Part shown: positions 22,759 to 30,526 of the stretch, piece after piece
How the letters are laid out: each line of letters opens with the position of its first letter
Position numbering within the stretch: position 1 is the first letter of the stretch
Assembly (NCBI GenBank): GCA_020441385.1
Contig: JAGRMG010000238.1
Span: forward strand, 1-32,069
Direction of reading: 5' to 3'
Source: Paracoccaceae bacterium
GTDB taxonomy: Bacteria > Pseudomonadota > Alphaproteobacteria > Rhodobacterales > Rhodobacteraceae
Length of the DNA: 32,069 nucleotides
Notes under the pieces: generated by a model
Database searches by the model: none
Told to the model about the DNA's origin: nothing
Seen by the model: only the letters and a program-made list of their open reading frames with translations
Program-made: the position numbers and the translations under genes

Positions 22759-23682
22759 TTGTTTCAGCTCTACGCCGTCATCTGGCAGGCCAGCGGGCGC
22801 CGACAGATCGTCCTGATCTTCCTGTCCGCCGCGATCGCCGCCCTGGCCGCCGTGCCGCTGGAATTCCAGAAGCGCATCGTCAACCTGCTGGGCGACCCGA
22901 ACGCCAGTTGGCAAAAACTGATCCTGCTGGGCACGGGCATGATGGCGGCGATCCTGCTCAGCCTGGGGCTGAAATGGCTCATGGGCTATCGTTCGGGGCT
23001 GCTGGGCGAGGATCTGATCCGCCTGATCCGCGCCCGGCTGGTCCGGGCGGCCGCACACGGCACCGGGGGCGAACGCATGCCCGCCGGCACGCTGGCCACC
23101 GCCGTCACCGCCGAGGCCGAAGAGGTGGGCAAATTCGCCGGCAGCGCCTTTTCCAACCCCGTGGTGCAGATCGGCACGCTGGTCAGCGTCGTCGGCTACA
23201 TCGCCTCGAACCAGCCGGCGCTGGGCCTCGTCGCGCTGGCGATGATCATGCCGCAGCTGGCGCTTGTCTACCTGTCGCAGCGCAAGGTCAACGCGCTGCT
23301 GGCCAGGCGGGTCCGGATCCTGCGCCGCGCCACCAACAGGATCACCGGCGACGATATGCGCAAGCTCGAAGACGAGGTGATGGCCGATTTCGACCGCATC
23401 TTCCAGGCCCGCCGGGTGATGTTCCTGTGGAAGCTGTCCACCAAGTTCCTGCTGAGCGCGATCAACGGCGCGGGAACCGTGGCGGTGCTCACACTCGGCG
23501 GCTGGATGGTGCTGAACCGGACCACCGATGTCGGCACCGTCGTCGCCGCCGTTTCGGGGCTGAGCCGGATCCAGGGGCCGAGCGCGTTTCTCATCGCCTT
23601 TTACCGGCAGGTCAGCGCCAACCGGGTCAAGTTCGAACTGCTGCGCGACCTGCTGGTCGAACCAGGCCGGGGCGCGGCCTGA
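22759..23682 (+). CDS. Exporter-type ABC transporter membrane domain without an ATPase domain
   Basis: About 307 residues, all corresponding to the transmembrane part of a type-1 ABC exporter. Hydrophobic helices include VLIFLSAAIAALAAVPLEF, ILLGTGMMAAILLSLGLKWL, LVSVVGYIASNQPALGLVAL and GAGTVAVLTLGGWMVL; RLIRARLVRAAAHG is a coupling-helix-like segment. The ATPase domain that normally follows is absent; the gene ends at PGRGAA and efp lies next on the opposite strand. The start is TTG at 22759 with GAGGT about eight bases upstream, since the open frame upstream to 22546 is the shadow of the YgfZ gene. It may work with an ATPase encoded elsewhere or have a non-transport role. Confidence 0.78.
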   Translation: MFQLYAVIWQASGRRQIVLIFLSAAIAALAAVPLEFQKRIVNLLGDPNASWQKLILLGTGMMAAILLSLGLKWLMGYRSGLLGEDLIRLIRARLVRAAAHGTGGERMPAGTLATAVTAEAEEVGKFAGSAFSNPVVQIGTLVSVVGYIASNQPALGLVALAMIMPQLALVYLSQRKVNALLARRVRILRRATNRITGDDMRKLEDEVMADFDRIFQARRVMFLWKLSTKFLLSAINGAGTVAVLTLGGWMVLNRTTDVGTVVAAVSGLSRIQGPSAFLIAFYRQVSANRVKFELLRDLLVEPGRGAA

Positions 23683-23703
23683 TTCAATCGGATGCGCCCG
23701 ATC

Positions 23704-24267
23704 TCAGGCGCGTTCGGAATATTCCATGGTCTCGGTGTTGACCACGATCAGCTCGTCGGGGCCGACAAAAGGCGGCACCATCACCTTGACGCCATTGTCC
23801 AGAACCGCGGGCTTGAACGAATTGGCTGCCGTCTGGCCCTTCACCACCGGTTCGGTCTCGACGATCCGGCAGGTGACTTTCTGCGGCAGCGTGGCGTTCA
23901 GCGCCTCGGATTCGTGGAACTCCACCTGAATGGTCATGCCGTCCTGAAGAAACGGGCGGCGGTCGCCGAGGATTTCGGCGGGCAGTTCGACCTGGTCGTA
24001 GGTTTCGGCATCCATGAACACCAGCATGCCGGAATTTTCATAGAGGAACTGCATGTCCTTCTGTTCGAGCCGCACGCGTTCGACCTTGTCGGCACTACGA
24101 AAACGTTCGTTGAGCTTGGAACCGTTGCGCAGGTTGCGCAGTTCCACCTGAGCGAAGGCGCCGCCTTTGCCGGGCTTGACGTGGTCGACCTTCACGGCCC
24201 CCCACAGCCCGCCATTGTGTTCCAGGACGTTGCCGGGACGGATTTCGTTTCCGTTGATCTTGGGCAT
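23704..24267 (-). CDS. efp: Elongation factor P
   Basis: A 187-residue three-domain [23 protein letters not shown] opens domain I. The loop [10 protein letters not shown] places K34 at the tip, the residue modified in many bacteria. The middle has [26 protein letters not shown], and the end ADNGVKV-like [33 protein letters not shown] is standard. EF-P lets ribosomes pass proline stretches, of which several proteins here have many. No EpmA or EpmB gene is in the window. The longer frame to 24453 has no family similarity. AAGGGT upstream of 24267 is the ribosome binding site. It is transcribed away from the DUF6280-like gene. Confidence 0.96.
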   Translation of the reverse strand: MPKINGNEIRPGNVLEHNGGLWGAVKVDHVKPGKGGAFAQVELRNLRNGSKLNERFRSADKVERVRLEQKDMQFLYENSGMLVFMDAETYDQVELPAEILGDRRPFLQDGMTIQVEFHESEALNATLPQKVTCRIVETEPVVKGQTAANSFKPAVLDNGVKVMVPPFVGPDELIVVNTETMEYSERA

Positions 24268-24309
24268 TAAGGTAAACCCTTGAAAGAGGTTGATGTGACT
24301 CTGGTTGCT

Positions 24310-24338
24310 CCTATATCTGGCGGAGGTACACCTGGCAA
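24310..24338 (-). promoter_or_regulatory. Promoter of efp
   Basis: On the minus strand TTGCCA (24338-24333, 5/6) is followed after exactly 17 bases by TATAGG (24315-24310, 4/6). Transcription would begin near 24303, giving a leader of about 36 bases. Confidence 0.55.
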
Positions 24339-24485
24339 GACAACGAAATATCGTGCTGCACTTGCAGAAAGCCATGCGCGAGATGCAATGCAGCCATGCA
24401 CAATAGGGGTATCCGAATCGCACCTGTTGGGTATAACCAACGTCACGCCGCAAAACGCAAGAGCAAGAAGACCAAGGAAAACGAG

Positions 24486-24812
24486 ATGATAGATTTCGTT
24501 GACGGCACTGCCTTTAACAACGAACAAGGCAATCGTGCACGTAAACTGTTCGCGGCCGTGGTACTGGCCGCTCTCGACGATGCCATCGCCGATGACAAGA
24601 AATATGGCAACGGCCCCGATCAGATCGCCCGCTGGGCGCGGTCGCGCGACGGGCGCGAAGTGCTGTCCTGCGCGGGCATCGACCCGAACGAACGCGTCGT
24701 GTCCGGGCTGATGGAATTCGTGGGCAAGGGCGTGCGCACCTCCGTGGCGCTGTCGCGCGAGGAAAGCGAACGGCGCAACGCCGCGGCTGCGGCCCAGGCC
24801 GAAGCCGCCTGA
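24486..24812 (+). CDS. DUF6280-like small conserved protein
   Basis: A 108-residue soluble protein: [20 protein letters not shown], a helical [19 protein letters not shown] segment, then [38 protein letters not shown] recognise it as a short conserved Rhodobacteraceae protein annotated as DUF6280; its function is not known to me. AAGGA at 24473-24477 fits ATG 24486; the frame starting at 24396 has no better site. No nucleotide-binding or membrane motif is seen. A strong terminator follows, so it is a single-gene unit. Confidence 0.75.
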   Translation: MIDFVDGTAFNNEQGNRARKLFAAVVLAALDDAIADDKKYGNGPDQIARWARSRDGREVLSCAGIDPNERVVSGLMEFVGKGVRTSVALSREESERRNAAAAAQAEAA

Positions 24813-24838
24813 GCGCAAGCACTCGCGAACCGGAAAAG

Positions 24839-24863
24839 AACGCGCCCTCGTGGCGCGTTTTTT
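24839..24863 (+). terminator. Rho-independent terminator of the DUF6280-like gene
   Basis: AACGCGCC (24839-24846) pairs with GGCGCGTT (24852-24859) around CTCGT, followed by a run of six T (24858-24863). It starts 27 bases after the stop. The A-rich left flank (AAAAGAA) could let it work weakly for transcripts coming from the opposite side. Confidence 0.9.
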
Positions 24864-24950
24864 CGTGGCCTGAACGAACCGGGAGCGGCCGCAGGCCAGA
24901 AGGATCGTGCATGAGGCGGGCCGCATTCGGGAAATTCAACGCGACGCGCG

Positions 24951-26147
24951 CTAGTCAAGCTCCTGCGCGGTCAGCGCCCGGTGGATCTCGCGCCGCACCA
25001 GCTTGCGCACGTTGCGGGTGATGCGTTCACCCAGCGCGCCCTGCAATTCCTCGCGCACGATATCGGCCACCAGTTCGCGCAGGCTGTCCTCGTCCAGGAA
25101 TGTCTCGTCCGAAGACAGGACATCGGCGGCGCCTGTCCCGGGTTCCGGCCGCGCCGCCCCGTCGGCTTCGTCAGCCGGCGCGTCCGGGCCCTCGTGGTCG
25201 TGGTCTTCCCACTGGATGGTCTCGACCGGGGTCCCGGCATAGTCGTCCATGCCGGTGCCATCCGGCTCCCACTGGTCGCGGGTCCGGCCTATGGCGGCCT
25301 CGAGCGCCTGTATCTTGGCGTTGAGCGTTCCGGCGCGGAACGCCCCGGACGGTTCCCCCGGAGCCTGACGCCCGTCCGGCGCATCCTCGGGAACGTCCTG
25401 GCCGATCTCCGGTTCGGCTTCGGTCTCCGGTTCGGGCTCGTCGTGGCGATCCCGCGCGGACGGCTTCCCTGCCTGGGTATCGCCATCGTCCTCGGCCGGA
25501 TCGTCGGCAATCTCCTCACGCGGGGCCGTGCCTGCGCGCTCGCCGTCTTGCGCCGCTTCAGCCTCCGGCTCCGGGTCGTCGCGCTGCGCAGCCTCGCCGA
25601 TGCCGCCCTCGGCGTCACCGGCATCCGCGGCGTCAGGGTCCGGCCCGGGGCCGGCTTGCGCGTCGTGCGGCTCCTCCCGAGGCGTGGCGACGGCCGACCG
25701 GGCCGAGGCGAAAAGCGTGGCGCTGGGATCGCTCCAGGGGGCACCCTCGCCCGTCGGGTCGGCCTCGGGCCCCGACATGTCGTCATCGCCACCCGCGCGG
25801 TCGGATGGCGGATCGGCCGCAAGATCGCCGGCCTGGGTCTCGGGCTCGAGAAGGAACGCCAGCGGCCCCGCCGGCCCGTCGGTGTTCGCGGCGGCGTCGG
25901 CCGATTCCCGCGCATCGCCGCTCTCGGCCACCCTGAGCGGTGCCTTGCCGGCAGTCGGCGATTGCGGGTCCGGTTTCGACCTGGGCGTATCGGCCACCCG
26001 GAGCGATGGCGTCAGGACCAGCCGGCCATGCTCGACCTTCTCGGGCGGCGCGGCCCGACGCGGCTCGGTCCAGCTTTCTTCGCTGACAAGACGGCGAATC
26101 GAGGACAGCACGTCCTCGATCTCGGTTTTGGAAACGGGATCAGACAT
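24951..26147 (-). CDS. PopZ-like (DUF2497-type) protein with a long acidic linker
   Basis: A 398-residue, very acidic protein. Residues 9-24 (EIEDVLSSIRRLVSEE) match the N-terminal helix of PopZ/DUF2497 proteins (E-x-I-L-x-S-I-R-R-I-I-S). The last 55 residues (FLDEDSLRELVADIVREEL, then GERITRNVRKLVRREI and HRAL) resemble the oligomerising C-terminal helices. Between them lie about 300 residues of Asp, Glu, Pro, Ala and Gly, predicted disordered, compared with a much shorter linker in Caulobacter PopZ (177 residues in total). PopZ forms polar condensates that tether the chromosome origin. The order isoaspartyl-methyltransferase-like, tolC, this gene is also what I know around popZ in other alphaproteobacteria. 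The name remains inferred. Confidence 0.65.
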   Translation of the reverse strand: MSDPVSKTEIEDVLSSIRRLVSEESWTEPRRAAPPEKVEHGRLVLTPSLRVADTPRSKPDPQSPTAGKAPLRVAESGDARESADAAANTDGPAGPLAFLLEPETQAGDLAADPPSDRAGGDDDMSGPEADPTGEGAPWSDPSATLFASARSAVATPREEPHDAQAGPGPDPDAADAGDAEGGIGEAAQRDDPEPEAEAAQDGERAGTAPREEIADDPAEDDGDTQAGKPSARDRHDEPEPETEAEPEIGQDVPEDAPDGRQAPGEPSGAFRAGTLNAKIQALEAAIGRTRDQWEPDGTGMDDYAGTPVETIQWEDHDHEGPDAPADEADGAARPEPGTGAADVLSSDETFLDEDSLRELVADIVREELQGALGERITRNVRKLVRREIHRALTAQELD

Positions 26148-26221
26148 CAGCTTGTACCACTCTCACCTCGAATACGAGTGTAGCGGCAGTCAGGGATTCA
26201 CACAACCGAAACGCAGAACGG

Positions 26222-27640
26222 TCACTTCTTGCCCAGCGCCTTCATCACGCGGTCAAGGTCGCGGCCGCGCTTGCTGACGGCGGCGGGCGCGTCCTTGACC
26301 AGGTTGTAATACAGCGTCGGGTCGTAGATCTGCACCGCCAGCCCCAGCCGTTCGGCGGTCAGCAACCCCTGGGCGACAAGCAGCTGATAGGCCGCCAGCG
26401 ACTGTTCGGCCTGGGCCGAGATGCGCGAGGTCAGCGCGTCCAGAAGTTCCTGTTCGGCCGACAGCACATCCAGCGTGGTGCGCGCGCCCAGCGTCGCCTC
26501 TTCGCGGATGCCCTCGAACGCGACGCGGGCGGCGCGTACCTGTTCCTGCGTCGCGACCAGGCTGGCCCGGGCCACCTGAAGCCGCGCATAGGCGTTGCTG
26601 GTCTCCTGGATGATCTGATCCTTGACCGTCAGAAGGTTGGCGCGCGCGGAATCCCGCGTCGCCATGCTGCGCCTGAGCGATGCCGCCAGGGCGCCGCCCT
26701 GGTAGATGTTCTGGCGCAGACCGAGGGAAACCGAGGCCGTGTGGTTGTAGTCGTCAACCTTCATGTTCTCGGTCACGCCAACCTCGGCGCGCAACGAGAC
26801 CGTGGGACCAAGCGCCTTGGACGTGCGCAGAACCACGAGTTCGGCGGCCGAGACCTGATGCTGCGCCGCCTTGATGCTGGGATGGTTACGCAGCGCGAAA
26901 TCGCGTGCCGCCTCGACCGAGGCGGGCGGCGCCGGCAGCTTCGGCTGACCGGCCAGGGTGCCCGGAGGGTTGCCCACCGCGGTCAGGTATTCCGCCTGCG
27001 CCCTGACCAGATCGCCGCGCGCCGCGGCCAGACCGGCCCGGGCATTGGCGACCCGCGATTGCGCCAGCGCGACGTCGGTGCGCGTCACTTCGCCCACGTC
27101 GAACCGGTCCTGCGCGGCGCGCTGCTCCTCGCCCAGCACGCGCAGGTTGTTTTCGCGCAGGGTGACGTTTTCCGTGGTCAGCAGCACGTTCAGATAGGCG
27201 CCCACGGCGCGGAACAGGATCTGCTGTTCGACCGCGACCAGCGATTGCCGCGTCGCCAGCACGGTTTCCTGCGCCGCCTGCTTGCCCAGCACGCTGGCAC
27301 CGCCATCGTAGATCAATTGGTCGAGGGTGATGCCGGTGAAGAAATTCGGAGTGTTGACGTGCCGGAAAATCACGCCGGTACGGCTTTCCGTCCAGGTCTT
27401 GGATGCCGACACCGTCCAGTTGATGACCGGCCGCAATGCCGCCACTGCGATCGCCACGTCCTCGTCTGCCGCCCGCAACAGCGCCCGGTTCTGTTCCAGC
27501 AACCCGCTGGTGTTGTAGGCGCCGATCAGCGCGTCGGCCAGGTTGTCGGCCTGGCCCGGTTTCGGCGCCGCCGCGGCCAGCGCCATCCCGGCGGCCATGA
27601 CCGCCGCCCTGAGATATCCCGATTTCATCGCCCTGCGCAT
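26222..27640 (-). CDS. tolC: TolC-family outer-membrane channel protein
   Basis: A 472-residue TolC-type protein. The signal peptide MRRAMKSGYLRAAVMAAGMAL ends near PGQADN. The two structural repeats are visible: ALIGAYNTSGLLEQNRALLRAADEDVAIAVAALRP and, in the second half, ALRNHPSIKAAQHQVSAAELVV, with helical VALAQSRVANARAGLAAARGDL and TLDVLSAEQELLDALTSR. TolC forms the trimeric outer-membrane duct of type I secretion and drug-efflux pumps. No inner-membrane partner is encoded here. GGAGG (27652-27648) is seven bases before ATG 27640. The open frame to 27898 overlaps the upstream methyltransferase-like gene and is rejected. Confidence 0.92.
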   Translation of the reverse strand: MRRAMKSGYLRAAVMAAGMALAAAAPKPGQADNLADALIGAYNTSGLLEQNRALLRAADEDVAIAVAALRPVINWTVSASKTWTESRTGVIFRHVNTPNFFTGITLDQLIYDGGASVLGKQAAQETVLATRQSLVAVEQQILFRAVGAYLNVLLTTENVTLRENNLRVLGEEQRAAQDRFDVGEVTRTDVALAQSRVANARAGLAAARGDLVRAQAEYLTAVGNPPGTLAGQPKLPAPPASVEAARDFALRNHPSIKAAQHQVSAAELVVLRTSKALGPTVSLRAEVGVTENMKVDDYNHTASVSLGLRQNIYQGGALAASLRRSMATRDSARANLLTVKDQIIQETSNAYARLQVARASLVATQEQVRAARVAFEGIREEATLGARTTLDVLSAEQELLDALTSRISAQAEQSLAAYQLLVAQGLLTAERLGLAVQIYDPTLYYNLVKDAPAAVSKRGRDLDRVMKALGKK

Positions 27641-27743
27641 CCCCGCCCCTCCGTTGCCCGTCGGCGTGCGCCGATCCTGCTGCCTTTCGCGGCCGGCGGC
27701 AATGCCGGGCCAGGCAGGTTTCCGCCGCGCTGCCGGTGCTTTC

Positions 27744-28397
27744 TCACAGCGCGAAGACGCGCTGGCGTTCAAAGCCCGGCAGAACCGGAGCGCCGGCGTT
27801 GAACTCGAACCGCCACGACATCGCGCCACCCGCCTTGTAGCCGATACGCACGGTTCCCAGGGCGTTGTCCATGAAGATGCAGGCAATGCGCCCGCCATCC
27901 TTGAGTTGCGCCAGCAGCGGTTCGGGCAGGTTCTCGACCCCGCCCTGAACCAGGATCACGTCATAGGGGCCGTGTTCGGCCGCGCCTTCGGCCAGCGGGC
28001 CGGTATGCATGACCGCGTTGTCCGCCCCGGCCTGCGCCAGCAGCGCCTGCGCCTCCTCGGCCATGGCCGCGTCGTCCTCGACGGCGATCACCGCCTGCGC
28101 CAGCCGGGCCACGACGGCCGTGGAATAGCCCAGCCCCGGCCCGATATCGAGCACCAGTTCGCCGCCCGAGATATCCAGCGCGTCCAGCATCTTGGCCAAG
28201 GTGCGCGGCTCCAGCAGCACGCGGCCGCCGCCGATGTCGAGATTGTTGCCGGCATAGGCGGCCTCGCGCAGCGCCTCGGGCACGAAAATCTCGCGCGGAA
28301 CGTCAAGCATGGCCTCGATGATCGGAAACTTGGTCACGTCCGACGGGCGGACCTGGGTATCGACCATGACATTGCGGCGGGCGGCGAAATCGGTCAT
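27744..28397 (-). CDS. Protein-L-isoaspartate O-methyltransferase-like protein, diverged active site
   Basis: A 217-residue Rossmann methyltransferase. MVDTQVRPSDVTKFPIIEAM and VPREIFVP open the fold, and SAM motif I is VLDIGPGLGY (82-91). The end, LPGFERQRVFAL, also fits the PCMT family. The usual active-site loop G-Q-T-I-S is replaced by GGRVLLEPRTLAKM (57-70), lacking the Ser/Thr that contacts isoaspartate. Such tolC-linked relatives are generally annotated as isoaspartyl methyltransferases, but the substrate may differ. The frame runs to 28595; ATG 28397 is the family start. It precedes tolC by 103 bases on the same strand. Confidence 0.82.
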   Translation of the reverse strand: MTDFAARRNVMVDTQVRPSDVTKFPIIEAMLDVPREIFVPEALREAAYAGNNLDIGGGRVLLEPRTLAKMLDALDISGGELVLDIGPGLGYSTAVVARLAQAVIAVEDDAAMAEEAQALLAQAGADNAVMHTGPLAEGAAEHGPYDVILVQGGVENLPEPLLAQLKDGGRIACIFMDNALGTVRIGYKAGGAMSWRFEFNAGAPVLPGFERQRVFAL

Positions 28398-28630
28398 AGC
28401 TGCATTCTTTCGGGCAATCGGTTGCGGGCGTTGCCCGGGTTTTGCCACATCCCCGACCGACCGGCAACGGGCAGAGATGCGAAATGACGCCGCGCCCTGC
28501 GCCTGCGGCGCACGGGTCACAGGCGCGGCTGGCATGGCCTGCTGCCGCGCCCACGCCTGCGCCGGTTGACACGCCGTGACAGGCCGCGGCCGCAAGCGGG
28601 CAACGGGACAGGACAGCGCCCCGGCAGGCT

Positions 28631-28666
28631 GCGCCCCCTACCCGCTCAGCGCCCCCTACCCGCTCA
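28631..28666. repeat. 18-base tandem duplication at the dctM stop
   Basis: Two perfect, adjacent copies (28631-28648 and 28649-28666) of GCGCCCCCTACCCGCTCA. Read on the minus strand, the first-read copy contains the final codons LSG and the TAG stop of dctM; the second repeats them, giving a second in-frame TAG 18 bases later. Because the unit is six codons, the reading frame is unaffected. Confidence 0.9.
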
Positions 28667-30014
28667 GCAGCGCCGGCAGCCAGAGCGTCAGCGCCGGAAA
28701 CGCCAGCAGGATCGCGACCCGCACCATTTCCGCCATGAAGAACGGCGCGACGCCGCGAAAGATCAGCCGCATCGGCACATCGCTGGCGATCGCGGAGATG
28801 ATGAACACGTTCATTCCTACCGGCGGCGTGATCAGTCCAAGTTCCACGACGATCAGGGCAAGTATCCCGAACCAGACCTTCAGATCCTCGGTGGACAGGC
28901 CAAAGCCGGCCCCCTCGGCGCTTTGGTAGAGCCCGCCGTTGATATCGACGAGCACCGGCCAGAAGAACGGGATGACCAGCAGGATCATGCTGAGGCTGTC
29001 CATCAGGCAGCCCAGGAAGATCAGCACCACCAGCAGCACCAGCATCACCGTCATCGGCGACAGCCCCGATTGCAGCACCCATTCGGCGCTGGCCTGGGGC
29101 AGGCCGATCCGCGACAGGAAGATCTTCATCAGTTCGGCACCCAGCAGGATCAGATAGATCATGCCCGAGGTGATGGCGGTGCTGCGCAGGCTGTCCAGCC
29201 CGTCCACCCAGCCGATGGTGCGCCGCGCGATACCGTAGATCAGCACCAGGAAGACCCCCACGGACGCGCCCGGCGTGGGGTTGAAGACGCCGCCGTAGAT
29301 ACCGCCCAGCACCAGCCCGAAAATGGCGAAGACCGGCAGCACCCCCAAGGTCGCGTCGATCACCTCCCTGCGCTGCGCGCCGGAATGCGCGGGGCCGGAA
29401 TCGGGCCAGATGGTGACGTAGATCGCCGTGGTGACGATGAACAGGAACACCGCCAGCAGGCCCGGGATCAGGGCGGCCGCGAACATGGTGACGATGTTGG
29501 CCTCGACGATGATCGCATAGATGATCAGCACGACCGAGGGCGGAATCAGGATGCCCAGAACCCCGCCCGCCGCCAGCACGCCGGTGGCCAGGGACGGTTC
29601 GTAATTGTAGCGCCGCAACTCGGGCAGCGCCACGCGCCCCATGGTCGAGGCCGTGGCCAGCGACGACCCGCACACCGCGCCGAACCCCGCGCAGGCGGCG
29701 ATGGCCGCCATGGCGGTGCCCCCGCGCAGATGCCCCAGCCAGGCGGCCGCGGCGCGAAACAGCGCCTGGCTCAGCCCCGCCTTTGATGCCAGCACCCCCA
29801 TCAGCACGAACATCGGCACCACCGACAGGTCGTAATTGGCGAACTGTCCCCAGGCGAGGGTCTTCATCTGCGACAGCACCAGCGCGGGGCCGTTGACGAG
29901 CATCGTGCCGATGCCGCCGACCAGGATCATGGCATAGGCGATCGGCATGCGGATGGCGATCAGCCCCACCAGCACGACCAGGCCCAGGATGCCGAGCGTT
30001 ATCGGATCGCTCAT
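28656..30014 (-). CDS. dctM: TRAP transporter large permease (DctM)
   Basis: A 452-residue polytopic membrane protein with the DctM pattern: LGILGLVVLVGLIAIRMPIAYAM, VPMFVLMGVLAS, AACAGFGAVCGSSLATASTMGRVALPEL, VLGILIPPSVVLIIYAII, then a second repeat with LLVVLIFLGCLMDSLSMILLVIPFFWPV, ILALIVVELGLITPPVGMNVFIIS. About 11-12 helices in two inverted repeats. It is the sodium-coupled transport subunit of a tripartite ATP-independent periplasmic transporter. Its ATG overlaps the dctQ stop (ATGA at 30014-30011). The gene name denotes the family; the substrate is not known. The stop lies in an 18-base tandem duplication. Confidence 0.94.
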   Translation of the reverse strand: MSDPITLGILGLVVLVGLIAIRMPIAYAMILVGGIGTMLVNGPALVLSQMKTLAWGQFANYDLSVVPMFVLMGVLASKAGLSQALFRAAAAWLGHLRGGTAMAAIAACAGFGAVCGSSLATASTMGRVALPELRRYNYEPSLATGVLAAGGVLGILIPPSVVLIIYAIIVEANIVTMFAAALIPGLLAVFLFIVTTAIYVTIWPDSGPAHSGAQRREVIDATLGVLPVFAIFGLVLGGIYGGVFNPTPGASVGVFLVLIYGIARRTIGWVDGLDSLRSTAITSGMIYLILLGAELMKIFLSRIGLPQASAEWVLQSGLSPMTVMLVLLVVLIFLGCLMDSLSMILLVIPFFWPVLVDINGGLYQSAEGAGFGLSTEDLKVWFGILALIVVELGLITPPVGMNVFIISAIASDVPMRLIFRGVAPFFMAEMVRVAILLAFPALTLWLPALLSG

Positions 30015-30526
30015 TCGTGCCCCCGGGCCAGATCGCGCAGCGCCTCGGCCAGCGTCATGCCCGCCGCCACCACCAGCAGCCCGAGCGAGACGACTGCGGG
30101 AACGAAGCCCAGCCAGATCGGAAACTGGAGGATCGCGGTTTCATAGCCGTATTCGCGCTGGCTCAGCATGCCGTCATACATCTTCCACAGCAGCAGCGCG
30201 GCGAACATCAGCGCCACGGCGCAGGCCAGGCTGCGGAACAGCGCCAGCAACCGCGGCCCGGCGGCCTGCGTGAAGATGTCGGCACTGACGTTGCCGTCCA
30301 TGAGCTGCACATAGGGCAGGAAGGCAAAGGCCGCCACGGCGACGCCGATCTCGGTCAACTCGAAATCGCCGGGAAAGGACGACCCGGCCATCGACAGGCC
30401 CACCGACACCACGTTCATCAGCATGACCAGCGCCAGAACGGCACCCCCGGCCAGCGCCCACAGTTCGATCAGGCCGGCGGCCGCACCGGCAATGCCGGAA
30501 CGGCCGCTCCTGGCGGATTGCATCAT
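30011..30526 (-). CDS. dctQ: TRAP transporter small permease (DctQ)
   Basis: A 171-residue protein with four transmembrane helices: LIELWALAGGAVLALVMLMNVVSVGLSM, a GVAVAAFAFLPYVQL helix, LFRSLACAVALMFAALLLWKMY and FPIWLGFVPAVVSLGLLVVAAGMTLAEAL. QREYGYETAILQFPIW is the conserved periplasm-side block of DctQ proteins. It pairs with DctM in the membrane. Its ATG (30526-30524) shares one base with the dctP stop, and its own stop overlaps the dctM start, so the three genes are translationally linked. ATG codons occur at both 30526 and 30523. Confidence 0.92.
   Translation of the reverse strand: MMQSARSGRSGIAGAAAGLIELWALAGGAVLALVMLMNVVSVGLSMAGSSFPGDFELTEIGVAVAAFAFLPYVQLMDGNVSADIFTQAAGPRLLALFRSLACAVALMFAALLLWKMYDGMLSQREYGYETAILQFPIWLGFVPAVVSLGLLVVAAGMTLAEALRDLARGHE

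Noticed and set aside
24280-24489. 69-residue plus-strand frame between efp and the DUF6280-like gene
   Set aside because: It lies over the efp promoter, has no ribosome binding site and no recognisable domain.
24981-26183. 400-residue plus-strand frame opposite the PopZ-like gene
   Set aside because: Repetitive Arg/Gly/Leu translation arising from the complement of Asp/Glu/Pro codons. The minus-strand protein has family-like ends.
28566-29786. 406-residue plus-strand frame opposite dctM
   Set aside because: Composed largely of Gln, Arg, His and Asp as expected for the complement of hydrophobic codons; dctM is unmistakable on the other strand.
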